Assembly: GCA_017550775.1 (NCBI GenBank)
Contig: JAFZOA010000448.1
Location: 1-16,957 of the forward strand
Direction: 5' to 3'
Length of the DNA: 16,957 nt
From: Ruminiclostridium sp.
Lineage (GTDB): Bacteria > Bacillota_A > Clostridia > Oscillospirales > Ruminococcaceae
Shown here: piece after piece, positions 8,299-15,138 of the stretch
Numbering within the stretch: the first letter of the stretch is position 1
Layout of the letters: every line of letters starts with the position of its first letter
Notes under the pieces: model-generated
Told to the model about the DNA's origin: nothing
The model's input: only the letters and a program-made list of their open reading frames with translations
Database searches by the model: none
Position numbers and translations under genes: made by a program

Positions 8299-8330
8299 TA
8301 AAATACGAACTCTTGGGAACAGCGTGAGTT
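8267..8330. repeat. Perfect 19-bp inverted repeat joining two hsdS segments
   Basis: AACTCACGCTGTTCCCAAG (8267-8285) and its exact reverse complement (8312-8330) are separated by 26 AT-rich bases. Read outward, each arm encodes the WEQREL motif that starts an HsdS target-recognition half. In phase-variable type I systems this conserved stretch is where a tyrosine recombinase inverts or swaps specificity segments, and such a recombinase gene follows at 8860. Confidence 0.85.
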
Positions 8331-8838
8331 GTCGGAATTGATAATAGAGTATAAGGAAACAGTAGGGGCTGAATGTGATTTGCCCGTTCTAACATCGTCG
8401 AAAACAGAGGGTGTTGTTTTGCAAGAACAGCATTTTGGCAGCAAACAAAACCACGACATTACAGGGTACAATGTTTTGCCTAAAGGATACTGTACTTATA
8501 GAAATAGAAGTGACGGTGTGGATTTTACTTTCAACATTAACAAATGCTGTGATAAAGGCATAATCAGCAAGTTTTATCCTGTGTTTTATGGTAATAATTC
8601 CGATGTGTTTTTTATCTCTTTGGTGCTAAATCATTGTGAAGATGTTATACAAGAAATTGCTTACACGGCAACAGGAACAGGGCAGAAAGTTCTATCATTT
8701 TTGGATTTACAGAAGATGAAAATAAGGGTTCCTGCCTATAAAGAACAAACAATGATCAGCAACTTTATTTCTGACCTCGACAACCTTATTACCCTTCACC
8801 AGCGTAAGTTAAAATCGGCTATAAGCCGTAAAAAATAA
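8302..8838 (+). pseudogene. hsdS: Type I restriction specificity subunit (HsdS) 3' half, no start codon
   Basis: After an in-frame TAA at 8299-8301 the frame is open to the TAA at 8836-8838, about 178 residues. It begins TNSWEQRELSE in the inverted repeat, runs through one target-recognition domain ('GYNVLPKGYCTYRNRSDG', 'YPVFYGNNSD') and ends with the conserved region 'VLSFLDLQKMKIRVPAYKEQTMISNFISDLDNLITLHQRKL', typical of HsdS C-termini. HsdS gives type I restriction-modification enzymes their DNA specificity through two such halves; only one is here. There is no ATG or ribosome site; a TTG at 8329 is the only plausible start and has no Shine-Dalgarno. Most likely a silent cassette that becomes expressed only when recombined behind a complete 5' half; no hsdM, hsdR or hsdS 5' half is in the window. 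Confidence 0.8.
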
Positions 8839-8859
8839 ATTTCAGGAGGTGCAACATTT

Positions 8860-9792
8860 ATGTTGGACACAGTAACAAAGGACACCTTGTTTTGGGAGTA
8901 TTATTCTCATTGGATTAAGGTGTACAAGGAAGGCGCGGTTCGTAATGTAACTTTGAACAAGTACCTAATGACGCAGCAGTGGCTCGTTAAGCTCATTCCC
9001 GATCTTAAAGTCGGAGATATGACAAGAATTGCTTATCAGCAGTTGATTAACGACTATGCAGAAAAGCACGAGCGGCAGACAACGATGGACTTTCATCATC
9101 AGCTAAAAAGTGCTATTATTGATGCCGTTGACGAGGGGCTTGTTGATCGCGATCCTACCCGTAAGGCAATAATCAAGGGAAAGTCACCGAGGCAGAAGAA
9201 AACAAAGTACATAAATCAGTTTGAGCTTCATACGCTCCTTAATGATCTTGACCTTTCTCCGTCTATTAGTTGGGATTGGTTCATTCTGCTCGTAGCCAAA
9301 ACAGGTATGCGTTTTTCAGAAGCTCTTGCCCTTACGCCGAAAGATTTTGATTTTCCTCATCAGATGCTTTCGATTAACAAGACTTGGAATTACAAGGGCA
9401 ACGGTGGCTTTCTTCCTACAAAAAACAAGTCGTCAGTTAGGAAGATTCAGATGGATTGGCAGACTGTTATTCAGTTTTCAGGACTCGTAAAAGGGCTGCC
9501 GGAAAACGAACCTGTATTCATTAAAGATAAATCAAAAGTCGATACTTCAACTGTAAATGATATACTAAAAAGACATTGTAAAATAGTAAATGTCCCGATA
9601 ATTTCAATCCACGGACTTCGCCACACACACGCTTCGCTTTTACTCTTTGCGGGAGTTTCAATTGCGAGTGTTGCCCGCAGGCTTGGTCACGCAAGTATGA
9701 CGACAACGCAGAAAACCTATTTGCATATTATTCAGGAGTTGGAGAACAAGGATATCGACATCGTTATGCGTTCTCTTTCGGAGCTGAGCTAA
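8860..9792 (+). CDS. Tyrosine recombinase, hsdS-shuffling type
   Basis: 310 residues with a complete catalytic set: R151 (TGMRFSEAL), K188 (PTKNKSSVR), H251 and R254 (HGLRHTHAS), H277 (RLGHAS) and the nucleophile Y287 (KTYLH). An N-terminal SAM-like core-binding domain covers about residues 10-110. The AGGAGG at 8844-8849 lies 10 bases before the ATG. Tyrosine recombinases directly downstream of hsdS segments with inverted repeats carry out site-specific inversion that changes the specificity of type I restriction enzymes; position, size and the 19-bp repeat support that job here. The alternative, an integrase for a whole element, is less likely since it follows the hsdS segment by 21 bases and no excisionase or att repeat is visible. 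It ends at the strong terminator shared with the relaxase operon. Confidence 0.88.
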   Translation: MLDTVTKDTLFWEYYSHWIKVYKEGAVRNVTLNKYLMTQQWLVKLIPDLKVGDMTRIAYQQLINDYAEKHERQTTMDFHHQLKSAIIDAVDEGLVDRDPTRKAIIKGKSPRQKKTKYINQFELHTLLNDLDLSPSISWDWFILLVAKTGMRFSEALALTPKDFDFPHQMLSINKTWNYKGNGGFLPTKNKSSVRKIQMDWQTVIQFSGLVKGLPENEPVFIKDKSKVDTSTVNDILKRHCKIVNVPIISIHGLRHTHASLLLFAGVSIASVARRLGHASMTTTQKTYLHIIQELENKDIDIVMRSLSELS

Positions 9793-9799
9793 AAATTAA

Positions 9800-9827
9800 G
9801 GGCAGCCAATGGCTGCCCTCTTTTTTT
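9800..9827. terminator. Bidirectional terminator between recombinase and relaxase
   Basis: GGGCAGCC (9800-9807) and GGCTGCCC (9811-9818) form a perfect 8-bp stem with loop AAT, followed on the plus strand by TCTTTTTTT. On the minus strand the stem is followed by TTAATTTTT, so it serves both converging transcripts; the relaxase stop codon (9828-9826) is inside the plus-strand T tract. Confidence 0.9.
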
Positions 9828-11196
9828 ATTCCAATTCGTCAGGACGCTTACGCTTTTGCTCACGTTGACCGTACTCTGAGCCTAAGATCATATCCACATT
9901 CTTCTTGATGTTCTGTATCTCGGAAAGCTCGGTGCGCTCATCACAGTATTTCTCGTAGAGTTTATCTTTCTCGGCTCTGAGCTTTCGTTGTTCAGCCCTG
10001 AGTTCCTTGAGAAGCGGCAGCTTGCCGGACGGGAAATTCTTTAAGATATATCGCTTGGCAGCCTCGAAAACAATGAACTCTGATTCGTGTTCGCGCTTGA
10101 ACTTCTCCTTGTCCTTTACCTCGGACAGCTTATCGACAATAACTTTAGTTTTGCGGTAATTGTCGATGTTCTGTATATCTTCTTCGAGCTTTTTTATTCT
10201 CCGCTCGATGTCCTTAATTGTGATCTGAGTTTGTGAAAAAACAGCTTTCTTTCCGTCAGTAGCCGCCGCGAGGTCAGCATAATTCATCAGATTATGCTCA
10301 GTAAGGAAGTTGACAGTATTAGCAGCGGTTTTAAGGTTCTGTATCTTCGCCCAATACTCAAATCCCGCTGTACTTTGTTGTTGATTCTTGATAGCGGCTT
10401 CTATGTCAATAAGTAGCGAAACGTGATGTTTGTCACCGGTATCAAGGAGCTTTGTGCCTTTGATGCGGCTCTTGATTTGTTCTTCGGTATATGCACTTCC
10501 CAAACGCTTGGCACGGGTAAAGCGTTCCTGCCCATTAGCACGGAAAGAAATGTGCTTGCCTTGCTTTATTTCATATCCCATAGCCTGCATAAGGCTTAGG
10601 AACTCGTTCCAATCACGAGCCTTGATAATGCAGCGGTCAATGTTCTGTCGGAGTAAGTCTTTCCAACATTTTTGCTCTTTGGAAACAAGCGTTTCATAGT
10701 AAGTTTTGCCTTGTTCTTTCGGTTCCTTTATAACAGAAAGCCCGTATTCCTTACAAAGTTCGTCGCTTGTTTTGCGTATCGCGTAATAGCTGCTCGGACT
10801 GCTGTTGTACTTGTGATAATCGGTCATACTCACGGAATTGAAAATAATGTGATTGTGAACGTGACCGCGATCTATGTGAGTGGAGACAACATACTGATAC
10901 TTGCCTTTCAGCACTTTATCGGCAAGCTCGACACCGATTTTATGAGCCGTTTCGTAATCAACCTCGCCCGGGTCAAAAGACTGAATTAGATGAAAAGCGA
11001 GATAACCGGTCATCGCACGGGAAGCTCCTTGTTTGTCTGCCTCTTTCTTAATCAAATCAAATTCATAGGCAGATGTAGTAGGCGAACAGCAGTAACCTGT
11101 GCAGAGCGCACGTCCTTCGGTTTTCTTGTTATCAATGATATAGTCAATAGCTTTTGTCAAGGAAGTTTCGATAGGATGGATTTTAGTGACTGCCAA
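9826..11196 (-). CDS. MOB-P-type relaxase (mobilization nuclease)
   Basis: 456 residues. Relaxases nick oriT on one strand, stay bound to the 5' end through a tyrosine and lead the strand into the recipient. The metal-binding three-histidine motif is H107-IDRG-H112-V-H114-N-H116 followed by IIF, as in the Relaxase/MobA-MobL family; Y19 in 'KAIDYIIDNKKT' is the likely nicking tyrosine. A charged, probably coiled-coil tail covers about residues 330-450. The start is a TTG at 11196: the peptide then reads MAVTKIHPIETS as expected for these relaxases, and CAGGAAG lies about 6 bases upstream. The gene overlaps the end of mobC by 40 bases, which suggests translational coupling. It is complete and ends in the terminator shared with the recombinase gene. 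Confidence 0.92.
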   Translation of the reverse strand: MAVTKIHPIETSLTKAIDYIIDNKKTEGRALCTGYCCSPTTSAYEFDLIKKEADKQGASRAMTGYLAFHLIQSFDPGEVDYETAHKIGVELADKVLKGKYQYVVSTHIDRGHVHNHIIFNSVSMTDYHKYNSSPSSYYAIRKTSDELCKEYGLSVIKEPKEQGKTYYETLVSKEQKCWKDLLRQNIDRCIIKARDWNEFLSLMQAMGYEIKQGKHISFRANGQERFTRAKRLGSAYTEEQIKSRIKGTKLLDTGDKHHVSLLIDIEAAIKNQQQSTAGFEYWAKIQNLKTAANTVNFLTEHNLMNYADLAAATDGKKAVFSQTQITIKDIERRIKKLEEDIQNIDNYRKTKVIVDKLSEVKDKEKFKREHESEFIVFEAAKRYILKNFPSGKLPLLKELRAEQRKLRAEKDKLYEKYCDERTELSEIQNIKKNVDMILGSEYGQREQKRKRPDELE

Positions 11197-11486
11197 ATTT
11201 CTTCCTGCCCCTTTCTGATCTGACGTATATCCTCGGCGTATGCTGTGCCTGTGCTGTTTATACGTTTTGCTATTTGGTTGATGTTCTGCCCGATAGCTTC
11301 AACCTGTCTGCATATCTCCGGCAGCCCCTTTACATCTACTTTGTATAGAAATACGTCCTGTGAAATTTTCCGCATATATGCGCTGAGGTTTGTCGTACCT
11401 ATAAGCTCCATTCTCTGACGGATAACATCTCGTTCTTGCTCTGTCACGAAGAATTTTATTTGTATCGGTCTTGTTCGTTCTCCCAT
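11157..11486 (-). CDS. mobC: MobC-like mobilization accessory protein
   Basis: 109 residues. The start is the ATG at 11486, with AAAGGA 8 bases upstream; the longer open frame to 11627 has no ribosome site and runs through palindromes. The N-terminal part (RTRPIQIKFFVTEQERDVIRQR) looks like a ribbon-helix-helix, and the C-terminal part carries 'VEAIGQNINQIAKRINSTG', the signature of the bacterial mobilisation protein (MobC) family, followed by a helical tail. MobC proteins bind oriT next to the relaxase and help open the strands at the nick. The gene is the first of a two-gene operon with the relaxase, and the region upstream is the probable oriT to which it would bind and through which it may control its own expression. 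Confidence 0.88.
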   Translation of the reverse strand: MGERTRPIQIKFFVTEQERDVIRQRMELIGTTNLSAYMRKISQDVFLYKVDVKGLPEICRQVEAIGQNINQIAKRINSTGTAYAEDIRQIRKGQEEIWQSLKSILSKLP

Positions 11487-11613
11487 TTCATTTGTCCTTT
11501 CCAAAATTCGTTTGTCAGAAAAAATGTTATTTTTCAGTTCGAGGGGTTTGGGGATACGTCCCCAACAAGCTAAGTTTTTCGGAGTGACGAGTAGCGAAAA
11601 CCTCCGAAAACGC

Positions 11614-11633
11614 TGATTTGTGTACACAAATCA
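11614..11633. repeat. 20-bp perfect palindrome
   Basis: TGATTTGTGTACACAAATCA is fully self-complementary with no spacer, which suits binding by a symmetric dimer more than an RNA hairpin. It lies about 130 bases upstream of the mobC start within the probable oriT. Confidence 0.8.
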
Positions 11634-11689
11634 TATGCTTGCTATTCTTCCCACGGCACGAAGTGACGAAAACAAGTTTTTCACCATTT

Positions 11690-11754
11690 TACGGCAGCAT
11701 TGCCGTATATAAAGGCAAATTCTGTCATTATTACTGCGGCAGCATTGCCGTATA
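11690..11754. repeat. Two direct copies of a hairpin-forming 18-mer
   Basis: CGGCAGCATTGCCGTATA occurs at 11692-11709 and 11737-11754, start-to-start distance 45 bases. Each copy folds as TACGGCA-GCAT-TGCCGTA (first, 11690-11707) or with one G-T pair (second, 11736-11753). No T run follows, so they are not terminators; iteron-like or oriT-binding sites are more likely. Confidence 0.8.
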
Positions 11755-11776
11755 AATCATCAAAAAGAGGATTATT

Positions 11777-11803
11777 AAAGCGCAAGATTTGTCCTGCGCT
11801 TTT
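11777..11803. terminator. Terminator after the immA-like gene
   Basis: AAAGCGCA (11777-11784) pairs with TGCGCTTT (11795-11802), loop of 10. It lies 25 bases past the stop of the minus-strand metallopeptidase gene. The better T tract is on the plus side (TTTTCTTGTT); on the minus side CTCTTTTT comes 8 bases after the stem. It probably isolates the regulator operon from mobC. Confidence 0.6.
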
Positions 11804-11827
11804 CTTGTTATCATCGTTGTTTGTGGA

Positions 11828-12376
11828 TTAGCTGAAGTCATCGTTGCAGATCATCTTCATATCTCTTAAGCAATCTGCGTCAGCAAACATCGGGGGCGAA
11901 ATTGTATAGCCCTTGTAATTCATCAACCTGAATTTGAAATCTATAAATTCTACCGGCACAAATAATTTGGCGGCAGCGGTAACAAATGAGCCGTCATCAT
12001 TCAGAGCGTCAAGTACATCTTCATCTGACATCATCATTTCTGCGGCGAATAGATTTGCTTCAATCTCTCTCTTGTTCGATTCGTTAAACATTGAAAAATC
12101 GTTGAAGCAGTAAACAGTATCGGTTAAGTGGCACTCTATGTGTCCGACTTCGTGATATATGATTGCATTTTGATACGGTTGCGATATTTCTGAGTTGAAT
12201 ACAATAACAACTTCACCATTTGCTTTGAAGCAACAGCCCTTGCCGGAGTCTCCGCTTCTTCCCATAGGTTTGGGGAGAAGAACAATTCCCATTTCTCTGC
12301 AAAGGACTTTGGGCGAATGGTATGTATAATTCTTCTTCACCGATTCTGCTTTTTCGATTATATACCCATAGTCCAT
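11828..12376 (-). CDS. ImmA/IrrE-family metallopeptidase (probable antirepressor)
   Basis: 182 residues. The M78 zinc site is H75-E-V-G-H79 with E106 in EIEANLFAAEMMM as the probable third ligand. In ICEBs1 the ImmA protease cleaves the repressor ImmR and so activates the element; IrrE does similar work in Deinococcus. Here the gene directly follows an XRE-family repressor gene (28 bases between them) on the minus strand, the same arrangement, so the same role is inferred. The ATG at 12376 is preceded by GGAGG, but 14 bases away, a longer gap than usual, which would lower its translation relative to the repressor. It is complete; the C-terminal third is less conserved in such proteins and may recognise the partner. 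Confidence 0.85.
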   Translation of the reverse strand: MDYGYIIEKAESVKKNYTYHSPKVLCREMGIVLLPKPMGRSGDSGKGCCFKANGEVVIVFNSEISQPYQNAIIYHEVGHIECHLTDTVYCFNDFSMFNESNKREIEANLFAAEMMMSDEDVLDALNDDGSFVTAAAKLFVPVEFIDFKFRLMNYKGYTISPPMFADADCLRDMKMICNDDFS

Positions 12377-12404
12377 AATTATAAATCAGACCTCCGCCAG
12401 ACTA

Positions 12405-12848
12405 TCAGTTATTTTCATCTTCTTCCTCGTCGAGAACCTTTCCGTGTTTCTTCTGAGAAAGTTCGCGTGTCTTTTCGTATGCAGATGCGATTGCTTCAAA
12501 AAATTTGTCTTTATCCTCCTGCGGAGTAGAACCGCCTGCAAAGAACATAGCTGTCTGCTTATATAAATTCTGTAAATTGGCTGCGGCTCTTTCTCCGTGC
12601 TTCTCTCGCATTTCTTCAACATAGCTTTCGCTCAAATCATCTTCCAGTAAATCCTGTGTATCATCCGTCAGAAACTCAGGCGTAGTGTACAGACAATCCG
12701 CCAGTTTCTTTAACATAGCCTTGCGGGGTAAGGTTCCATTTTCATAGGTAAAGATTGTTCGCTGAGATGTTCCTACTTGTTTTGCAAGTTCTTCCTGAGT
12801 AAGCTCGTTGCGCTTCCGTAGTAATTTCACCTTTTCAGCAAAATTCAT
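12405..12848 (-). CDS. XRE-family transcriptional repressor
   Basis: 147 residues. The start is the ATG at 12848 with GAAAGGG 9 bases upstream; the longer frame to 12902 lacks a ribosome site. Residues 1-57 form a helix-turn-helix of the Xre/Cro class ('VKLLRKRNELTQEELAKQVGTSQRTIFTYENGTLPRKAMLKKLA'), and the rest is a charged helical part ending in an acidic DEEEDENN tail. It is followed by an ImmA-type protease gene, as in ICE and phage repressor/protease pairs. Its promoter (12974-13002) and the promoter of the polymerase cassette (12896-12924) face each other across two copies of an ACTTCATA/TATGAAGT inverted repeat, the probable operators of this repressor. It would therefore control itself and the polymerase cassette. 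Confidence 0.88.
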   Translation of the reverse strand: MNFAEKVKLLRKRNELTQEELAKQVGTSQRTIFTYENGTLPRKAMLKKLADCLYTTPEFLTDDTQDLLEDDLSESYVEEMREKHGERAAANLQNLYKQTAMFFAGGSTPQEDKDKFFEAIASAYEKTRELSQKKHGKVLDEEEDENN

Positions 12849-12879
12849 ATTATCATACCCTTTCAAAAAAATTTTTCGT

Positions 12880-12963
12880 AACTTCATAAAATCTATTGAC
12901 AAATATGAAGTAGCGTGTTATACTTATCTCACAACTTCATAATACGCAAGCAAAATATGAAGT
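12880..12963. promoter_or_regulatory. Two operator-like inverted repeats (ACTTCATA / TATGAAGT)
   Basis: Half-sites lie at 12881-12888 and 12904-12911 (15 bases apart), and at 12934-12941 and 12956-12963 (14 apart; 9 bp when extended to AACTTCATA/TATGAAGTT). The two pairs are offset by 52-53 bases, about five helical turns. A degenerate fifth half-site, CTTCAT, is at 12970-12975. The first pair encloses the -35 of the rightward promoter; the second lies between the two predicted transcription starts; the fifth overlaps the -10 of the leftward promoter. Binding by the XRE protein is inferred. Confidence 0.8.
12896..12924 (+). promoter_or_regulatory. Rightward promoter for the polymerase Y cassette
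   Basis: TTGACA (12896-12901), 17 bases, TATACT (12919-12924). Transcription would start near 12931 and give a leader of about 130 bases before the polymerase start. The -35 lies between the half-sites of the first operator. Confidence 0.85.
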
Positions 12964-12973
12964 TTGTATCTTC

Positions 12974-13002
12974 ATTATAAATTAAAAGTAACCAATTGTC
13001 AA
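12974..13002 (-). promoter_or_regulatory. Leftward promoter for the XRE repressor and ImmA genes
   Basis: On the minus strand, TTGACA (13002-12997), 17 bases, TATAAT (12979-12974): full consensus. Transcription would start near 12967 and run over both operator repeats before the repressor start at 12848. It faces the rightward promoter, so the first 35-40 bases of the two transcripts are antisense to each other. Confidence 0.85.
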
Positions 13003-13059
13003 GTAGTTTTCGCAAAAAAAGTTTATAATTGTTGAAATATGATGGGGAGGGAGATTATA

Positions 13060-14592
13060 TTGGGCAGAACATATATTGCGATAGATCTCAAATCGTTCTA
13101 TGCGAGCGTCGAATGTGTCGAACGTAACCTTGATCCGCTGAATACTAATCTTCTTGTAGCTGATGTGTCAAGGACAGACAAGACAATCTGTCTTGCTGTG
13201 TCTCCCTCTTTGAAAGAAATCGGTGTCCCGGGTCGTCCTCGTTTGTTTGAAGCAAAGCAGGCTATCGGACAGGCTAACAACAAAAGGAGAGGCAACACGA
13301 AGTATCATCGGTTTACCGGACGCTCCGTGTTCAGCGATGAGTTAAAAGCGAATCCTGAAATGGAGATAGATTATCTCACAGCTATTCCGAGAATGGCAAA
13401 ATACATCGAGTACAGCACAAGGATATATCAGATTTATCTCAACTATATCTCTGCCGAAGATATACACGTTTATTCCATTGATGAAGTTTTCATAGACGCG
13501 ACAAAATATCTTCCGATGTATAAGATGACTGCTCACGAGTTGGCGATGACTATGGTTCGTGATGTGTTAGCTCAGACAGGTATAACCGCAACGGCAGGTA
13601 TCGGAACAAATATGTATCTTTGCAAGATTGCTATGGATATTGTGGCAAAGAAAATGCCGCCGGATAAAGATGGTGTCCGAGTAGCAGAGCTTGACGAAAT
13701 ATCATATCGTGAAAAGCTGTGGTCGCATACTCCGCTGACATCATTTTGGTCTATCGGAAACGGAAAAGCTGCACGACTTGAAGCCCTCGGTATTCATACA
13801 ATGGGTGAGTTGGCTATATTCACTCTGATGCCCGGTGGAGTCGATGTGCTTTATAAAGTTTTTGGTGTTAATGCCGAGCTGCTTATAGATCACGCTTGGG
13901 GATATGAGCCTTGCACAATTGATGAAATAAAACACTACAAGCCGAATTCCAAAAGCCTGAGTTCGGGACAGGTTCTTCCTACACCGTATGATTATGAAAA
14001 GTCCCGATTGGTCATTTCTGAAATGGCTGACCTGTTGATACTTGATGTTGTAAACAAGAAGCTCTGTCTGAAACAGATCGTCATAGATATAGGATATGAT
14101 GCAAGTAATCTCAGTGATTCAAAAATCAAATTGCTGTATCACGGTCCGGTTTCAATGGATTGGTACGGGAGACCTGTTCCGAAACACGCACACGGAACCA
14201 TAAGCCTCGATCATTATACTTCTTCATCGAAGTTTATTCTTGAAACTGTGAAGGAACTGTTCGATAAAACCGTTGACCATAATCTTCTTACAAGGCGTAT
14301 AACGATATGCTTTACAGATTTTCTTTCGGAGGATTTAGCGGAGGAAGCGAATAAACCGGAAATTAAGGATAATGAACAGCTTGATTTCTTTACGGATTAT
14401 GAAGAAGCTGAAAGGCAGGCAGAACAGTTGCAGGAAGAACAGCTTGCGGAGATAAAAGAGCGTCGAGTTCAGAATGCGATCATACAGATCAAGAAAAAGT
14501 TCGGAAAGAACGCAGTTTTGAAAGCAATGAATCTTACAGATGGCGCGACTTCCATACAGCGTAATATGCAGATAGGAGGTCACCGTTCGTAA
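13060..14592 (+). CDS. Y-family DNA polymerase (UmuC/DinB type)
   Basis: 510 residues from the TTG at 13060; GGGGAGGGAG (13044-13053) is 6-7 bases upstream and the peptide then starts GRTYIAIDLKSFYASVECVER as in the family. Upstream ATGs at 13039 and 13042 would overlap or precede that site. Y-family polymerases copy past DNA lesions with low fidelity. Catalytic acids are D9 (AIDLKSFYASVE) and D141-E142 (YSIDEVF). The finger/thumb region and little-finger domain follow, then Q440-LDFF, a probable sliding-clamp-binding motif, and a C-terminal 'IKKKFGKNAVLKAMNLTDGATS...QIGGHRS' tail typical of the versions on phages and ICEs (UvrX-like). It is the first gene of the cassette under the operator-controlled promoter; the YolD gene follows by 14 bases. 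Confidence 0.92.
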   Translation: MGRTYIAIDLKSFYASVECVERNLDPLNTNLLVADVSRTDKTICLAVSPSLKEIGVPGRPRLFEAKQAIGQANNKRRGNTKYHRFTGRSVFSDELKANPEMEIDYLTAIPRMAKYIEYSTRIYQIYLNYISAEDIHVYSIDEVFIDATKYLPMYKMTAHELAMTMVRDVLAQTGITATAGIGTNMYLCKIAMDIVAKKMPPDKDGVRVAELDEISYREKLWSHTPLTSFWSIGNGKAARLEALGIHTMGELAIFTLMPGGVDVLYKVFGVNAELLIDHAWGYEPCTIDEIKHYKPNSKSLSSGQVLPTPYDYEKSRLVISEMADLLILDVVNKKLCLKQIVIDIGYDASNLSDSKIKLLYHGPVSMDWYGRPVPKHAHGTISLDHYTSSSKFILETVKELFDKTVDHNLLTRRITICFTDFLSEDLAEEANKPEIKDNEQLDFFTDYEEAERQAEQLQEEQLAEIKERRVQNAIIQIKKKFGKNAVLKAMNLTDGATSIQRNMQIGGHRS

Positions 14593-14606
14593 AGGAGGTT
14601 GTAACA

Positions 14607-15050
14607 ATGTTGGCAGAAGAAAACAGACTTGTTAATTTCAGCTATCACGGTTTGTCCGGCAGGTATCATCGTCCTATGCCGATGATAAAGAGAGCAGCAC
14701 AGTTCGCGCCGTTTGCTGCGCTGACAGGATATGACGATGCGGTCAAAGAAGAAGCAAGGCTTACAGATGATTTCGTTCTCGCTGACGATGATCGAAATGA
14801 AATGCTGTCCGTGAAACATAACATTATCGAGCAGCATATAGATGAACAGCCGGAGGTACAGTTCACATACTTCGTTCCCGACGAGTATAAAGCAGGCGGT
14901 TCGTTTGTAACCGTCAAAGGAAATGTCAGACGTATCGACGATTACAGTAAGGTGTTTATTCTTACGGATACAAGAACAGTTCCGTTTGAGTATATCATTG
15001 AGATCAGCGGTGACATTTTCAAGGAATATGATAATTCGTATTTCAGATGA
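14607..15050 (+). CDS. YolD-like protein
   Basis: 147 residues. The N-terminal half has the YolD-like signature 'RAAQFAPFAALTGYDDAVKEEARL' (about residues 29-52); the C-terminal half is a small beta-rich part ('FVTVKGNVRRIDDYSKVFILTDTRTVPFEYIIEISG') that resembles the usual YolD barrel. YolD proteins are commonly encoded beside Y-family polymerases in Firmicutes and on SP-beta-type phages and are thought to act like a UmuD-type partner; direct evidence is limited. AAAGGAGG (14591-14598) overlaps the polymerase stop codon, so the two genes are coupled. The ATG at 14607 is 8 bases from that site. Confidence 0.85.
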   Translation: MLAEENRLVNFSYHGLSGRYHRPMPMIKRAAQFAPFAALTGYDDAVKEEARLTDDFVLADDDRNEMLSVKHNIIEQHIDEQPEVQFTYFVPDEYKAGGSFVTVKGNVRRIDDYSKVFILTDTRTVPFEYIIEISGDIFKEYDNSYFR

Positions 15051-15062
15051 AATGCAGAAAAC

Positions 15063-15081
15063 GGAGGACGATAAAATGACA
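15063..15081 (+). other. Ribosome site and start followed at once by an amber stop (ATG ACA TAG)
   Basis: CGGAGG (15062-15067) is followed 8 bases later by ATG at 15076, then ACA and TAG (15082-15084 completes the stop). The frame is the same as that of the downstream metallopeptidase and stays open after the TAG. It is either a two-codon leader ORF or the original start of that gene broken by a nonsense change. TAG is used as a normal stop elsewhere here (15823-15825). Confidence 0.55.
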
Positions 15082-15138
15082 TAGCAATTATTCATTACCG
15101 GTTTGGAAACTTATGACGTATCAATGAGGTTTATTAGG

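Larger units (their letters stand above)
11490..11760. other. Probable oriT / mobilization control region
   Basis: This gene-free stretch upstream of mobC is dense in symmetry: a 7-bp stem hairpin TTGGGGA-TACG-TCCCCAA (11548-11565), a 9-bp inverted repeat TTTTCGGAG/CTCCGAAAA (11576-11584 and 11602-11610, 17 bases apart), a 20-bp perfect palindrome (11614-11633), a repeated AGTGACGA (11583-11590 and 11672-11679), and an 18-bp direct repeat that is itself a hairpin. Origins of transfer of MOB-P elements usually lie just upstream of mobC and hold inverted repeats beside the nick site. The nick position cannot be told from sequence alone. Confidence 0.6.

Noticed and set aside
8860..9792. The tyrosine recombinase as integrase of the whole element
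   Set aside because: Its position 21 bases after an hsdS segment with a 19-bp inverted repeat fits an hsdS-shuffling recombinase. No direct-repeat att sites, tRNA end or excisionase gene were seen, though an element-integrase role cannot be fully excluded.
11487..11627. Upstream extension of the mobC frame to 11627
   Set aside because: The extension runs through the palindromes of the probable oriT and has no ribosome site, while the ATG at 11486 has AAAGGA at a good distance and matches the family's N-terminus.
11690..11754. The repeated 18-mer as a CRISPR array
   Set aside because: There are only two copies, the spacing between them is 27 bases and no cas gene is nearby; each is a hairpin and fits oriT or iteron-like sites better.
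13021..13036. A second TATAAT at 13024-13029, just before the polymerase start
   Set aside because: There is no -35 at a workable distance (TTGTCA at 12996 is 22 bases away) and a start from it would fall near the ATG at 13039, leaving almost no leader. The promoter at 12896-12924 is far better.
15076..15084. Reassignment of TAG as a sense codon
   Set aside because: The metallopeptidase gene itself ends in TAG at 15823-15825, with the next gene's ribosome site overlapping it, so TAG is a working stop here.
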